This document shows positions 12,431 to 24,859 of a stretch of DNA of 64,000 nt, one piece after another (positions within the stretch are counted from its first letter, which is position 1; each line of letters opens with the position of its first letter). Made by a program: the position numbers and the translations under genes. The notes under the pieces are model-generated. The model did no database searches. It was not told where the DNA came from and worked only from the letters and a program-made list of their open reading frames with translations. This DNA is from Acarospora socialis (taxonomy: Eukaryota > Ascomycota > Lecanoromycetes > Acarosporales > Acarosporaceae). The stretch is from contig JAMYGW020000013.1 in assembly GCA_025617375.2 (NCBI GenBank), positions 248,001 through 312,000 of the forward strand. Reading direction: 5' to 3'.

Positions 12431-13792
12431 ATGGATGCTTTGAGTCTTTACGTGGTAACGTTCAATTGTGCTCGTGAATTGATAAATCCCGAAGCCATCG
12501 CGCCCCACCTATTCGATGCTCGACCTTCTATAAAGAGCAACACTTGCACACCACCTGATCTTGTCGTCCTTGCTCTTCAGGAGCTTGCTCCAATTGCTTA
12601 CTCCTTTCTCGGAGGATCGTACCTGATCCCTTATCTTGACCGCTTTCGACATGCCATAGGGCTCGCAGCTTCAAAGCTAGGAAATGGAAACTCGAAGTAC
12701 AGGAACATTGTGACCCGTAACCTGGGAATGACCGCAATCATGATATTCGTGCGTCAAGATCATGTGGAAGCCATTAAGGCAATAGAAACGGCAGGAGTCG
12801 GTGTGGGGCTGCTGGAGATGGGTAACAAAGGAGCTGTTGGTGTGAGGTTGGGCTACTCGGCAGGCGCAAGCGATACTGAGGTCATGAAGTTGACGTTCGT
12901 CGCGGCACATCTCGCTCCTATGGAACCTGCGTTGGAACGGAGAAATGAGGACTGGCTGAATATTGTCAGACGGTTGGTGTTTGCACCAGTAGATCAGGTG
13001 GCGTCCCGCAGGATGGCTCGGTCTTCGAGCGGAGACGGCGAAGAGGCACCATTGCTCCTTGACGCCCCAGACGATCAATTCATGCCTGCAGCAAGTCTCT
13101 ACAGTGCCACGTCCCATCTGTTCTTGGCAGGCGATCTCAACTATCGCACAAGTAAGATCAAGCCTGGACCGGTACACTACGAATCCTATCCGCAGCCGAC
13201 TCAAGACAAAAACGATCCAAAACACTACTCCCACCTCCTCAAGGATGACCAACTCATACAAGAAATTGAAGCTGGCCGAACATGTCATGGCCTCAAAGAG
13301 GCACCTGTCACCTTTCCCCCAACCTATAAGTATGCACACAGGCGGCATGCGAGGGCTCGAGAAGACGAAGAGGCGATATGGGACTGGGCGAGACATCGAT
13401 GGCCGAGCTGGTGTGACCGCATATTGTACCTCGATATCCCTACGTGGATGCAAGATGTGGTCCCCTCCGCGGCGATTACGGTCCATGGCTACGTAGCACT
13501 CCCGCTGCTGTCAACGTCAGATCACCGTCCCGTGGCGCTGTCGTGCTCTTTACCCCTCAGGGCAATACCACCGCCTAGCGGTGATCTTGCGAACAGTGAT
13601 CCACGTCTGAGTCCACCTGCTGCCATAGATCCGACGTGGAGAGAGAGAAGAGCGTGGGCAAGGAAATGGGAGATCATTGTTGGTATCGCCTCTTACCTGT
13701 GTCTGACCTGGGAGGGTAACGGCCTCTTACTCGGGACGCTTATCGGAGCCACTGGCGGGTGGCTGGTTATCAGGTCTCTTCTTGCTTCTTAG
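12431..13792 (+). CDS. Tail-anchored inositol polyphosphate 5-phosphatase-like protein
   Basis: One uninterrupted frame of 453 residues. It belongs to the endonuclease/exonuclease/phosphatase fold, 5-phosphatase branch. The N-terminal strand LYVVTFNCARE is followed by the catalytic Glu region VVLALQELAP (~residue 48). NKGAVGVRL lies mid-protein, LFLAGDLNYRTSKI around 231-244, WPSWCDRILY around 322-331 and STSDHRPVALSC around 361-372. These are the diagnostic phosphoinositide 5-phosphatase motifs. A Trp-rich region then leads to a hydrophobic C-terminal segment (~415-450) ending VIRSLLAS, which looks like a tail anchor. That layout recalls yeast Inp54, an ER-anchored PI(4,5)P2 5-phosphatase, but the exact substrate is inference. 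Lack of introns is unusual beside its neighbours. Confidence 0.87.
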   Translation: MDALSLYVVTFNCARELINPEAIAPHLFDARPSIKSNTCTPPDLVVLALQELAPIAYSFLGGSYLIPYLDRFRHAIGLAASKLGNGNSKYRNIVTRNLGMTAIMIFVRQDHVEAIKAIETAGVGVGLLEMGNKGAVGVRLGYSAGASDTEVMKLTFVAAHLAPMEPALERRNEDWLNIVRRLVFAPVDQVASRRMARSSSGDGEEAPLLLDAPDDQFMPAASLYSATSHLFLAGDLNYRTSKIKPGPVHYESYPQPTQDKNDPKHYSHLLKDDQLIQEIEAGRTCHGLKEAPVTFPPTYKYAHRRHARAREDEEAIWDWARHRWPSWCDRILYLDIPTWMQDVVPSAAITVHGYVALPLLSTSDHRPVALSCSLPLRAIPPPSGDLANSDPRLSPPAAIDPTWRERRAWARKWEIIVGIASYLCLTWEGNGLLLGTLIGATGGWLVIRSLLAS

Positions 13793-15981
13793 GTCGCACG
13801 ACTATTGCGCAGATAATGCTGAGCAAAGCAGCATATCCACGACAGGTCTTCCGTTTTGCCCGCAAATTCAACTTGATCTAATATAAGAAGTGATGAGCTG
13901 AACCCCAGTCACACTGTCTACGATCTTAATGGTACCAATGCCCCCAAAGCAACCACTCAGAATGTTGCCAATCGTTTGGAGGTCAATGTATGTTTCAATC
14001 TACCGTGAAGGTCCCTCCGAAGGTCTGCGAATCATGAGATCAAGCAGTCAAGTTTGACCATCACCGGGGTTTCAGGCGGTTTAGCAGTCGCAATGCGAAC
14101 CGGAGCACTAGATATTTACCACCCGAACCTCAACAATGCAAATCGAACTTGTCACACGCGGCAACCTTTACCATGCCCTAAACATCCTGTATGTGAGTCG
14201 CGGACGTCGTCTATCGGCAGCAGTAAATCCTAGTCCACTCATGGACTCCGTCTGGCCCAATGCTCCAGGGGGTCACGACGGCTTTGCAATATGCAAGCGA
14301 AGTGATTACCTACATTTACTAAGTTGGATCCATCAAGATCCATATGTGCATGTTCGATTCAACCGACTCTGTTGTTGTGCAGCCAGATGCTACAAACCTA
14401 TCAAACCATATACTTGCGTAGGAACATCAGAAACATTGCGTGCTTGTGTGACTAAGGATTGCTTGTTTATCTTTTCCGCTCCGCCTGATGAGTCTGACAA
14501 CCTGTTCTTGAGATGGGGCAAGAACAGTGTTTGCTTTGTGCGTTGGACAATCAAACTTGCCGAGCATCTGCACCTTGCCGTCGATGCTGGCGCTTTCTTT
14601 CAGCTGATAGGCCACACGTCACCAGGACCGTCTCACTCCCAAGCCTGGACTGGGTGGGCCCAGCTAGATTGTGACAATATAGGAGGCCAGATACCATATT
14701 CTACCAGTACCGCTGCTTGCTTCTTTCTCCAAGTGATTTGGCTTCGGGAATGAAGAAAGCATCTAATCTCACAAATTCCTAGAATGTCCATAGTATGCTG
14801 TTGTCAACCATCTTGTCTCTCATCAGCTATAGAGTATTGGCTTCCGCCTCCCCTTGGAGCTTTATATTGACGCTTCGGGTATCATATGTCTCTCCTTCCA
14901 AAGCGTCACTTTGCAAGGCTCTTGTTAACAATTTTTACTTGTCCTCACATAGACACTGTCGGGTCGTCTATAGACGGACAACGTTTTCGTCTTCGTACTG
15001 CCCACAACAGCTTTCCGGGACTGCCATGTACTCCTGCGTCAATTACTCACGAGGCTGCCGAGGAAGGGTTAATATTCCTGGCGGGCGTTGTCGGGACTGT
15101 GTGGTTGGTTCACCTCTTAAGCTTGAAGCGGTCAGTATAGAACTTACCACTGTTCAGTCCCTCAACCTGCATAGGCCATTTGTTCCCGCCTCACACCAAC
15201 CTCCACACAATTGGAAGAGGTCGGAGGCCAGCATGTCGCTGCTGGTTCCGGTCAATGAGGAGTGCGCCGTGAGACCGCAGCATTTTGGTGGTGTTGGATT
15301 TAGGGAAAGTCCACATGATCGCGATATTCCTGAAGCTTTGAAGGCCTTCCTCCGGGCTAGAGGATGTTGAAGCCTAGAGATGTCGTCAAGTTTAAACCTG
15401 GCTTGCAAGCGTTGCTCAATACAATCAAAGATTTACCTCCAATAGTCCAGTCATATCTATCGCACTGTTTCATGAAGTCAGCTCTGCAAAGCTTGACAAT
15501 CAAGATAGGGTGAACATCAAGTAAGGGAACACAGGTGTCGGAACGACTAAGGTAAAGCAAGCACTTTAAGATTGGTCGACAAAGCCCGGAGCCAACCACA
15601 TTATGTATACCAAGGTAAACACTACCCAATTTAGTGTGGTCATGAGACAAAGTTCCCTTTGAAGTCCTTTGAGTCCACGTCCTCCGCACAGAACTTGACA
15701 ATAAATTGCTCTGGGAACTCTGCAAGCTCTGGCTGGCATACCTTAGGGCTTGCGATGATTAGGAAGATGACATAAGCAGGCTAAAGGTCAAGTTAGCGGA
15801 GCCGCCCGCGAGGATTGGTAGCATACGTAAGCCTGAAACACCGCCCGCTTTGTGCCTTGCCTGTTACATTCTCTTCTACCTACCTACATTGTTGGCCTTA
15901 TCTTTAACAACCTCCCTTTCCAACACATCATCACCTTCAAACACTCTTACTGCTTCAAGAAACAAAGACAGCCAATACAGA
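13793..15981. other. Intergenic region with unsupported open frames
   Basis: Two forward frames, 14136-14753 (205 codons) and 14795-15370 (191 codons), are long for this region, but their predicted proteins show no recognisable motif and odd composition, so I do not call them genes. The last ~130 bp before 15982 are rich in CT and CA, as expected of the leader of the next gene. Confidence 0.5.
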
Positions 15982-17174
15982 ATGATGTTCCGGCCTCTGC
16001 TGGCAGCCACTACTTGTGCTGTGGCCGCCCAAGCTTTCCTCGTCCCCTTAGAGGTCGCCGACAGCGCGATCGCATCCTCTGACAATCTCCACACCAACAT
16101 CATCTCTCCAAGCAACCGTGTCATCAAGCTTGACTGTCCCGGTTGTGATTTCGCCGAACACGGCGAGGATGGAAGTTACACGTGGGTAGCTGGGGTGCCA
16201 AACGCTCTGATCCTCAATTTCACCACCGACGACAACCAGCTCTTGATGAACGGAAGGCCCTTCTACCCACATGTCGCGAGTTGGTATGCTCCGCAAGTCC
16301 GAGCTGAGGACTCGTTGGTCGAGCTGAAGGAAGCCGGTTACCCGTCTGAACTTATACTCAGTGGCTCGTTTGCTGCCATTCAGGAGACGCCGTTTGTGGA
16401 GAACGAAGGGCGAGTGTTTGGTATCGACTACCAGATCACTGGCATCAACGGGCAGGAGATTAAAGTAGATACTGTGCATGTCAGGGCTTTGCAGGCTTCG
16501 AATGACAAGGTGAGCTACAACCTGCGCTAACCGACGGCGCTTACTGATACTCGAAGCAGTTTATGATCCTTACCATCGACCTGATTCCCTACCAGACGCC
16601 TACGCCCATCCCTGGCCAGAACGGGGATGAAGAATGCACACTCCCACCCCGTCTCTGTCGTGCCAACGCCCTCCTTGCGTCCAAGGTCGCAGAGATGAAA
16701 GCCAACATCGCCAAAGCGAGAGCCCGCCTTGCAGCCAAGGTCGCCGCCATGAAAGGCGGCATTGTCAAGGGCTGCCATGGTCGATTCCGTCCTCATCACG
16801 GCGTTGGTGGTAGCGTTCCCAAGCCTCACCATCATCATCACGCCGGACCCCATCATCACCATCATGGATCGATGGCCCGCAAAGTAGCGCGTATCTTCGC
16901 ACAGGTCGTTCTACCCATCCTCGTCGGCGTGGCGGCCGGGATGGCGGCCAGTGCTCTGGGTATGTTACTTGGACGCTTGATTGTCTTCTTCTGGATCCGC
17001 TACAGACGTGGGGGACAGATGGAATCCAGCGCCGTGATCCGGCACTCGGAAGAGGCTATCCTCGGGGACGGGGAGAAGGATGGGCTGTTGGACGAGCAGA
17101 TGGAGCACCCACCTGTCTATGAGGAACTTGAAGGCGTGGCCGTCAAAGTGCAAGCGGAGAAGGAGACTGTCTAG
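15982..17174 (+). CDS. Secreted-type single-pass membrane protein with His clusters (DUF7728-like)
   Basis: Two exons, 15982-16509 and 16560-17174, with a 50-nt intron; about 380 residues. A signal peptide is evident (MMFRPLLAATTCAVAAQAFLVP). The luminal domain contains DCPGCDF (a possible redox or metal pair), an Asn-glycosylation site (NFT) and IVGIDY/ITGING-like beta-strand sequence. The splice joins QASNDK to FMILTIDLIPYQ. An Ala-rich amphipathic helix (ASKVAEMKANIAKARARLAA) is followed by two His clusters (HHHHHAGPHHHHHG). One transmembrane helix lies near ILVGVAAGMAASALGMLLGR, followed by an acidic cytosolic tail with PPVYEEL. I associate this layout with the fungal DUF7728 group from memory; the role is unknown. 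The His cluster could bind metal. Confidence 0.75.
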
Positions 17175-17911
17175 AGCGATGGGGAAAAGGCAAGCTGGGA
17201 AGTTAAGGACGATGTACGGTTTTCATAGGTTAACAGTAGGTTAAGGTAGAAAGGCGTCGGCACGGGCAATCACGGAGGTGTCTTTGCGGAGTTGTTCTCC
17301 ACCATGAGGAATCACTATCATTCATAGCTTCTCCTATTCGGTCAATCAATCAACTTATATCCTCTTCAAGATGTCGCTCGTGATGCACTGCCACGTTTCC
17401 ATACCTTATCAACGAGGTAAATACGATGAAATGTGAAATCTCATATTTGATGCCTCCTTCAGTAGAGACTTGACCCGGGCGTGTAATGACCAGGATGTCA
17501 AGCTCACATTGTCAGGTGTGGTGGACCCTCATATATGCCGTTGAAGGAGAGCACTTAGAACAGTGTTCATTGATGTCTTACAGGAGGTCAATTCAGTAAA
17601 TACAAGAGCCAAATGAGCCAGACATGGAGAAACTACCAAATGTGACCCAGCGCCTTAGCTATGCATCAAAGAACACGATAGGACCGTTAAAGGAACGACA
17701 CGAGCAAGAAGCCCCCGGAGCGCGACCTGTGCGCCCCAAGCCATGCCATGTTATGCCATGCTATGCTATGCGTGCAGCCACAAAATCCAGGCCAAGAACG
17801 CTGCAGCGTCGTTCGGCGTAAAAAGCAACGCAGACACAACGTTGCGTCAGTATCATACAAAGGCAGACCAGGAATAGACCGCCAACAGAACGCCGCACGG
17901 GCTGAGACCGT
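17175..17911. other. Convergent intergenic region
   Basis: It lies between the 3' ends of two convergent genes. It has a small ATGCCATGCTATGCTATGC-type run around 17,740-17,770, and no gene I can support. Confidence 0.6.
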
Positions 17912-19617
17912 TCATGACGAAGACTGGCGGTGCTTCTCCCTCTGCTGCCCTCTCTTGCCACCCGTCCCTTCACTGAGCTGTCGATCGCGGTTCAACAAGT
18001 CCGAAAGTTGGCTCTTCGACCTCCGCGGCGACGCGGTGGGAATGAGATCCTTATTCTCCGTTGCTGCGGAGCCGCCGGGACCTTCCTGCCTCAATGGGAC
18101 CACTTCCGCTTTGCTCTTGCCTCTGCCCTTCGCCGATGGGTGCTCGCCAAAGTCCAACATACCCGTGGCCTGGAAAGAGGCCGGAGCGGCGGCCGCGGCA
18201 GAGGCTTTCGCGACCGGTCGGGTCAGGTTGGCCGTGAGGTTTTCGTGCCGACGGCGATCGACGAAACTGGACCGGAAGTCACGGTCCACCAGCCAGTCTT
18301 GGTGAGACCGCTCGCCCGCGACCGTACTCGCCGAAGACGCTCGGCCGGGTTGTGATTCCGCGGTGTGCGCTGCGGCGAGGATCAAGGTGCGTGACAGTGG
18401 AGAGAGTGCAATGCCAGGGGATTCTGATCAACAGACTTAGCACACTCACACCGAATGATACATCATCGGTCACCCTTACCCGGTAAAGAGCCGCGTGGCA
18501 ACTCCAGGACGGAGGACTCTGGGATGCTCCTCTCTTGTGCTAGAGCGGCCAACCGTGGTGATGTCACCTTCGACGCACTGCTCGAGGAGGATTGCGACGA
18601 TTTCCGTCGAACGGCGTTCGGTCTCCTCCGATTGCTCGCCGTATTCGCAACGAACGCGGTCCTCTTCTTCGAAGGCCTCTGGAATGGCTCTTTCTCTGCT
18701 CTAGGCGAAGGTGAAATGGGCGGGCGTGCCGCATGTGTGAGACTCGCAGCCGAACTGGCTCTTGGGGATGAATTTGCAGCTGGCCCGGACGTGGCAGTTG
18801 GCGGCTCGACCGCCAGGTGGGAGGTCGATGGGGATCCATCCGAGCCGGACTGCTCATCATTCGGACCGTCAAACGCCGGGGAGAGGACTCGTGCCGTTTT
18901 CGGAAGTTGGTTTGGTGAGCCAGCTCGTGATTTTTTCAATATCGGTGGAAGAAATGTGACGCTTCTCTGACCTTTACGGGCCGAGGCTGGTGTTCCATCT
19001 CCTTCCGAGAAGTCTTCCGATTGCTTCCGGCCGTTCGCCGCTCCCGTCACTCTTGTAGTTTGAGATTGTGGTTCGGAAGGAGGCGCCAAGTCAACGTCCG
19101 AAATGTGTCCTTGCGTCGAACGGGAGTCGGTTGACGGCAGCGCACGGAACGGGTCGTGTGGGGGAGATATCTTGTGTACCGTGAGATCAAGCTTCGGATG
19201 TGGTGGGGGCCCGGGGAACAACTCACCGAACGGACGCTTGGTTCCCTTCCCGCCAGCGTTGGCGATTGTGTGGGAGTGGTCCTGATAATGCTCGGACCTT
19301 CGGAGATACGTAGAAACTCCCTCGCTACCGTCGAGCCCTTGATGCGATGATGGATCCGTGGACTGCTCCATATCCGCCAGAAGAAATACTCGAGCCGTGG
19401 TCCGACGAGGCCGTCCAAGACGGCTTTGTTGGTCGTGTAGACTGACCGCGACACGGGGAGTCAGCCAGAGGATCCTCGGTACGGCGAGCACCACCCGGTC
19501 TGGCTTACCCTTCCACAGCTGAGCAATGTCCTCGATTGCAACGTAATCGATGCTCTCGATATCGCCCGTGATGGCTTCGCTGTTGGTGACGAGCCCTTTG
19601 GGTAGAGCGTCCGTCAT
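17912..19617 (-). CDS. Nitrogen regulator areA GATA-like (DUF1752) protein
   Basis: A long open frame hides the true structure. I place four exons, 19617-19509, 19441-19227, 19170-18480 and 18369-17912, giving about 490 residues. Introns are 67, 56 and 110 nt with GT-AG ends, and all phases agree. The first splice turns an unconserved frame into IAQLWKVYTTNKAVLDG...LEYFFWRIWSSPRI, which is the DUF1752 'areA GATA-like' domain (LARIWK...R-LEN-WRIW) seen in many fungal regulators. The middle contains a typical basic LPPILKKSRAG motif and long Ser/Pro-rich disorder. The last exon has FQATGMLDF, KAEVVPLRQEG and RSKSQLSDLLNRDRQ, which recur in this family. No GATA zinc finger is present. A role in transcriptional or TOR/nitrogen signalling is inference from family name only. 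Confidence 0.8.
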
Positions 19618-22582
19618 GACCGGAGCAGGCTCGGCGACGATGGGACCCGTCTGGGAGATACGGGAGCAGAAGTGACAATCAAGTGATCGACATGCTTTCA
19701 GATCACGACGGAGGCAGAGTCGTGGTCGGGAGCACAGATATGGCTGTTACCGAACCCAGCGCGACATTGGAGCTATCGTTACCGCGGTATTGACTGGAGC
19801 TCGGGCTCTTAGCGTTGTGGTAAAGTTCACGGGCAGCTTCGGACTAGTGGTAGTCGTGAGTCGGTGGTAAGTGAGCGAGTTGTCAGATGCGTCAAGGAAG
19901 GGAGGAGGATGGGGTTAAAGATAACTTAGGGTGGACAGAAAATGGCAGATCGACCGAGGGGTTGTTAACTGACCGGAGGATTTGGTCCGGGGGTGGCATG
20001 TGGCGAAGAAGGATTACAGGGAGGACGGCAAAGCTGAGAAGAAGGCGCATGAAGAAGGATGATGGTAATCATACTGAAACAACGTTCCCTTCGATTTCAT
20101 TGGTATCAAGATGGAACATTTGTAGTATTCGATAGAGTCCAGTCCGGCATCCCCTAGCGGTCATCTGTCATGAGGCTGATCTACCTTAGGTATTCAAGGA
20201 TTCCGTGACAATGACCTCACCGTGCAGCATGGCCTGGACTTGCGCCCTGAGGTCCAGCAAGTACCTTAGGTAAGGTAAGGTAGGTACGCATCAGGTAGGT
20301 AGGCACAGTACTGTACGAGGGCATGTGACTCGAAATTTGTTGTCGCTTTGCGGGATCTGTACGAGCCAAGACTTGGAGGTCCAGAGATGTTGACGTATGA
20401 GTACAGGGCCTTGAGGAGACGAAGGCTTCCAGAAGCGACTCAAGCTCGTGACCGCGGGTAGCATTTCCTTCAAAAATACCAAGTACTTTACCTGCCTTAA
20501 CAAGGGGATGTAGCAATGGAGAAGACGATGATGAATTGTCGACCTTGCAAGTTGCATTGCCACGATCCAGCAGCACCTTTCTGTTTCCGCCCTTAGCACC
20601 TTTCGATCTCGACCTTCTAGCCCCGTCGCTTTAGTAATCCATGACTATGATCCGTCCACCGGGAGAAGGATCAATGACTTTGGAAAGACCCAGGCATCAG
20701 GTTACCTGATTGGAGGTCATGTCAAGGGTTTAAGCACTGAAGGATCCAGTGGATGTCCTTTCGCCTTACTCGGCCTCTCTCAAGATGCTTACGTTATGAT
20801 TCGGTCCGGGATGTCACCTAGTAGGAAACGGTGACGGTGGTTGGAAAAGGATCGACATGGTGGTGGTGCGTTGCCGATTAGCTGCATCACACTTTTGTGA
20901 TTTTTAGGGCATCGTCAGGCAGGAAATCCTTTGGATGGATGGGTGTTGTGTGACATGGCTTCAGTTGGGAAGGAGAGAAAAGACATAAATAATAATAAGA
21001 AGAATGATATTAAATGACAAGAGATGTGATAAGTGACGTGGAAGGTGCCGAGTGGGTGGCCACGTGCGAGCCACTGGGCTGGGCCCTTAGGGTGGCTTGA
21101 CGTCTGGCCCGAGTCCAGATTTGGCCGGTGGCTCTTTACGGTACGCTACGCTACCTTAGCTGAGAAGATCAATAAGGTACTCGTACCTTACCTTGCCTTA
21201 TCAATATCAATATCAACCCACTCTAGGTACTCAAGTACGAGTACCTTACCTTGCACATACATCATCTTAGGTGTTGTGCCCTGAGGTCAGACTAATGTAC
21301 TCGTCCAAGTACCTACTCCTGTTTTCTTCCGCGTTCGCTTATATTCGTGGGTCATGTGTTCAGAGTGTCGCAAGATACCTTAGCACAACAGTGTAGGTAT
21401 GCGAGGGCGCTTCTGAATACCTTACTCGTACTGAAGACGTCTGTATCCAAGGGTAGAGTACTCATAAATTACCCACAGCCGCGCTTTACTCGACACAGAG
21501 TGCGTGACTGCGAAGGATTGCTTTTCGATATTAGGGTAAGTACTTCCCTTAGCTTCCTTTGGAGATAGAGGATCGTCTGCAAGAGAAGCCCACGTGAGGT
21601 AGCAGTGAATGCTTGTCACGTACTCGTATAACGATCACTTTACTCGTACAGTACTACTACCTAGATGTATCGTACAGATCGAATCCTTCTCGGGCGGCGC
21701 GGGAATCGGCTCCTTCCGATGCGCATCCTTTGACTGCCCCACTCCACGCGATCCCACTCATAGCGATTCGATCGATGTCGGTCAGCCTTCGAGACATTGC
21801 AGATCGCTGCATTCGTGATTTCCCGCAGACGGGATTCCCGACGAGTACCTGACACTTAGGTACTGACAGATATTAATATTGGTACTTGAGTACCTAGTAC
21901 CACGACGAGGCTGCTGGAAGATGGGATGGTCGTCACAATGCAGGCAGCTGATAGGTGAACAGCCAGCCGAGCGGCGACACTCGTCCCATCAGCAGTGCCC
22001 CTTTGCACCTTCCATCGTGTGACTCGTGCTCTGAAGGTTACATGCTCACTCCCTTTGCTGTCATATGACTGATCATCATCATCATAATGGAAATTCCACC
22101 TGGTCACTATCTTACTTGTACCTGACAAGTCGTCCATCTATCGAATCAGAATGATGCGGCTGCCCGCACGAGAATCCCCTAATGCACCGCCACCAACCGG
22201 CAGTTGCTTATAAGGCTCACCGCCACGATGGCTGCCACATCCTGCCCCGCATCTAGCGTCGGAGACCATCGCAAACGTACGAGTACTCATTGAGAAGAGG
22301 CAGGCGATGGACCCCTTTGTTTGACATTCGTCTACATAAATGCGTACCATTTTCAACATCGGTCACTCAAACTTGCCTCATTTCGCCATGATGGCGAAGA
22401 TGAGCCAGACGCTGAAGCCAACGCAGGCGGAGTGGCTTACCGGCCACGGTGGAGGAAAGAGAAAACAGTATGTCTACGAAGCTTGTAAAATCTGGATCAC
22501 ACCCTCACCCATGCGGACGGGGACCCAAAGCCGTCACACGTTTCGCGCTCCGCAAGCACGGTCCCAGAATCGCAAATCAAGG
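19618..22582. other. Long intergenic region
   Basis: Nearly 3 kb without a supported gene. The first ~500 bp are probably the leader and promoter of the DUF1752 gene. Clusters of GGTAAGGTAGG/TACCTTACC/GTACTCGTAC words occupy 20,255-20,300 and 21,120-21,480. Open frames are under about 130 codons and lack motifs. Confidence 0.55.
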
Positions 22583-23877
22583 CTAAGTGACGGTGTAGCC
22601 ACCGTCCACTCTCAAGTCCGCGCCCGTGACATAGCCGCTGGCGTCGCTTGCCAAGAAGGTCACCACCCCCATCAGGTCCTCGGGCTGACCCATCCGACCC
22701 TGCGGGATCAGCGAAATCCACTGTCGCCGTAGGTCGGGATTGTCATCCAAGATCTTCTTGGTACTGAATGCGCAAGGTCAGTCGTGCCTCATAGCTCGGG
22801 ATGGGACCAGCCGCGATTACTCACAGCGACGTCAGCATGTAGCCCGGGCTGATGCAGTTGACACGAATGCCAGCATGCGCCCATTCGACCGCCAAGCTAG
22901 CGGCCAGATGCCTCACCGCCGCCTTGGCGGCATTGTATGGCGCTTGCGGTTGAGGGACGTTGACGATGCTTCCGGACATGCTGCCAATCATGACGATGCT
23001 CCCTGGGCTTTTTCGCTGCATCAGATGCTTCGCCACACCGACGGCAAAGAGGTACGTCCCATCCACGTTGACTCCCCACAACTTCTTCATCCGGTCGTAG
23101 GGGTACGAGATCGCGTCATAGTTCTCCGTAAACCCAGCCGAAGTGACCAGGTTGTCGATCTTTCCATGGTCACGAATGATATCGGCAATCGCCGCGTCGA
23201 CCGACTCGGGGGACGAGACATCTGCATAGTGCGCGGTGACTTTGGGAACTCTGCCGGGTGTCAGAAGCATGGTCTTGGCCCGGAGGATCCGAGGACGAGG
23301 TCGGACGGTTCAGACATACTGCTCAGAGCCTGGGTTCTCACTCATGAAGTGTGCGATCAACCCCTTGGCTTGCTTTTCGGCTTCCTCCTCTGTGACGACG
23401 GGGCTTTAGGCCCGTTGCAAGTCTCAACCTGGCAAGGTCGGCGGTGCACTTACTGTTGAGGTCCACAATCGCCACGTCAGCCCCGCTGACGACCAGGGCT
23501 TCGCTCATCACCAGTCCCAGCCCTCTGGCCCCACCTGTGACAACCCCGACCCGACCCTCCAGCGAGAAAGAGGCTAGGGTCCGCTTGAAATGTAAGCCAC
23601 CCCTTCCCTGAACGGGAACGCTCGAAGGCAACTCGTGTTCCTCTGGATATTCGACACGGACATCTTTGTCCGTACGGGCGAATCTCCCTTCGTGTTCGCC
23701 CGAGCCACCTTCCGCCGACGATGCCGTTCGCTTCCGCCTATTGTCGTCATTGAAATTCGAAGCGGTGTTGGAAATAGGACGTAAAAATCTCGACGTTGCG
23801 GCGCGAATGAAAGCGTTCCGCGAGGAACCGGAAGCGAGGAAATGCGATGAAGTACGGACAGCTCGGTGCGCCAACAT
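22583..23877 (-). CDS. Short-chain dehydrogenase/reductase, probably mitochondrial
   Basis: Four exons: 23877-23454, 23389-23320, 23250-22825 and 22763-22583; about 366 residues. Introns are 64, 69 and 61 nt. The first ~90 residues are rich in Arg, Ser and Ala ([20 protein letters not shown]), a likely mitochondrial presequence and linker. The classical SDR fold follows. The cofactor motif is TGGARGLG, with the acidic residue in VAIVDLN favouring [10 protein letters not shown] is the NNAG equivalent. The catalytic Ser lies in VMIGSMSG and the catalytic YxxxK in [15 protein letters not shown] and the C-terminal [13 protein letters not shown] complete it. Sequence style resembles fungal sorbose/xylulose reductase and arabinitol dehydrogenase-type SDRs; the substrate cannot be fixed. 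Splices were set by joining DLN to KEEAEKQ, SEQ to [11 protein letters not shown] and MLTSL to [11 protein letters not shown]. Confidence 0.9.
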
Positions 23878-24859
23878 ATTCGGGATGGAGTTCGGTGAGC
23901 CTCGTCGTAGTTGTGGTTTAGATCTTCAGTATCAAGGTCATTTATGACCGACTTCCACCCCTTCTTCGTTTTCGCAGACAGGTATTGTCTTTGAATTTGA
24001 ATCCTTAGAGCTAGAAAAACAAAGTACCACCTGCAGTTGGCAAGAGCGGACTAAACGGAAACGATTGGAACAGGTCAAAGCAAGTCGAAAATTCTCCGCT
24101 TCAGTGTGAAAGACGATTCAATGCAGAGTATTCTAACGTCCGAGCCCCTAAGCCAACTGGAAATTCAGAGTGTGGGTTTTCCCAACGGGATTGCCAGAAC
24201 TCGACGTAGCAAGTACACAAAGATCATACGCTTACTCGGATTCGAGAGGTGCAATGTAACTTTACGTAAGTATCCCGCAGAGTAAGATAACCCCCATCCT
24301 GATACCATTGGAGGGTTCCTTCCCATCTCGTGACCTAGCAAATGCACCGCCAAGGGGGGGTTTATGTCAAGTATCTCCGGCTAAGTAGTAGGTCCATCCA
24401 AGTAGGTAAGGTAGGTAAGATAGACAAATAGCCCTCCGTCGAACTTGCCCGCTAGCTACTTGATCGCCCGGAGTTACCAAACTCAATGATTAAGGTAATA
24501 AGGTAACTCTTCTTTTGGGCACTGAGCCCAGCACCACGTCTTCTGTTCCCTGCCATTTGAACCACGTCCCAGGTGCTCTACCTTCCCAGGTCCCAAAGGT
24601 ACCCATAGGTAAGGAATTGTCCGAAAGCTAGGCCAATAAATGTTATACAACCGAGTGTGCTGTCAGTGGAATCACTGATGGTCTACGAGTTTCACGGGGA
24701 CTTTACATTCAGAAGCCGCTCTCTCCGCATTTGCAGATGGCTTGCAAATCTGGTTGCATGCAGCTAGCTACATGACCACAAATCAAAGAATTAAGGTATC
24801 CATTCACGCTGGGCGTTCAATATCAGCATGCCACGGCCTCGCACAAACATTACGGAAGT
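23878..24859. other. Intergenic region
   Basis: No supported gene. Promoter of the dehydrogenase gene at the left; AAGTAGGTAAGGTAGGTAAG words around 24,400. Short open frames lack motifs. Confidence 0.6.

Noticed and set aside
14136-15370. Two long forward open frames of 205 and 191 codons
   Set aside because: No recognisable domain, no splice partner and non-typical composition. Kept only as part of the intergenic description.
22821-23459. Forward 239-codon frame at 22740-23459
   Set aside because: It is the antisense of the dehydrogenase exons, whose motifs are unambiguous.
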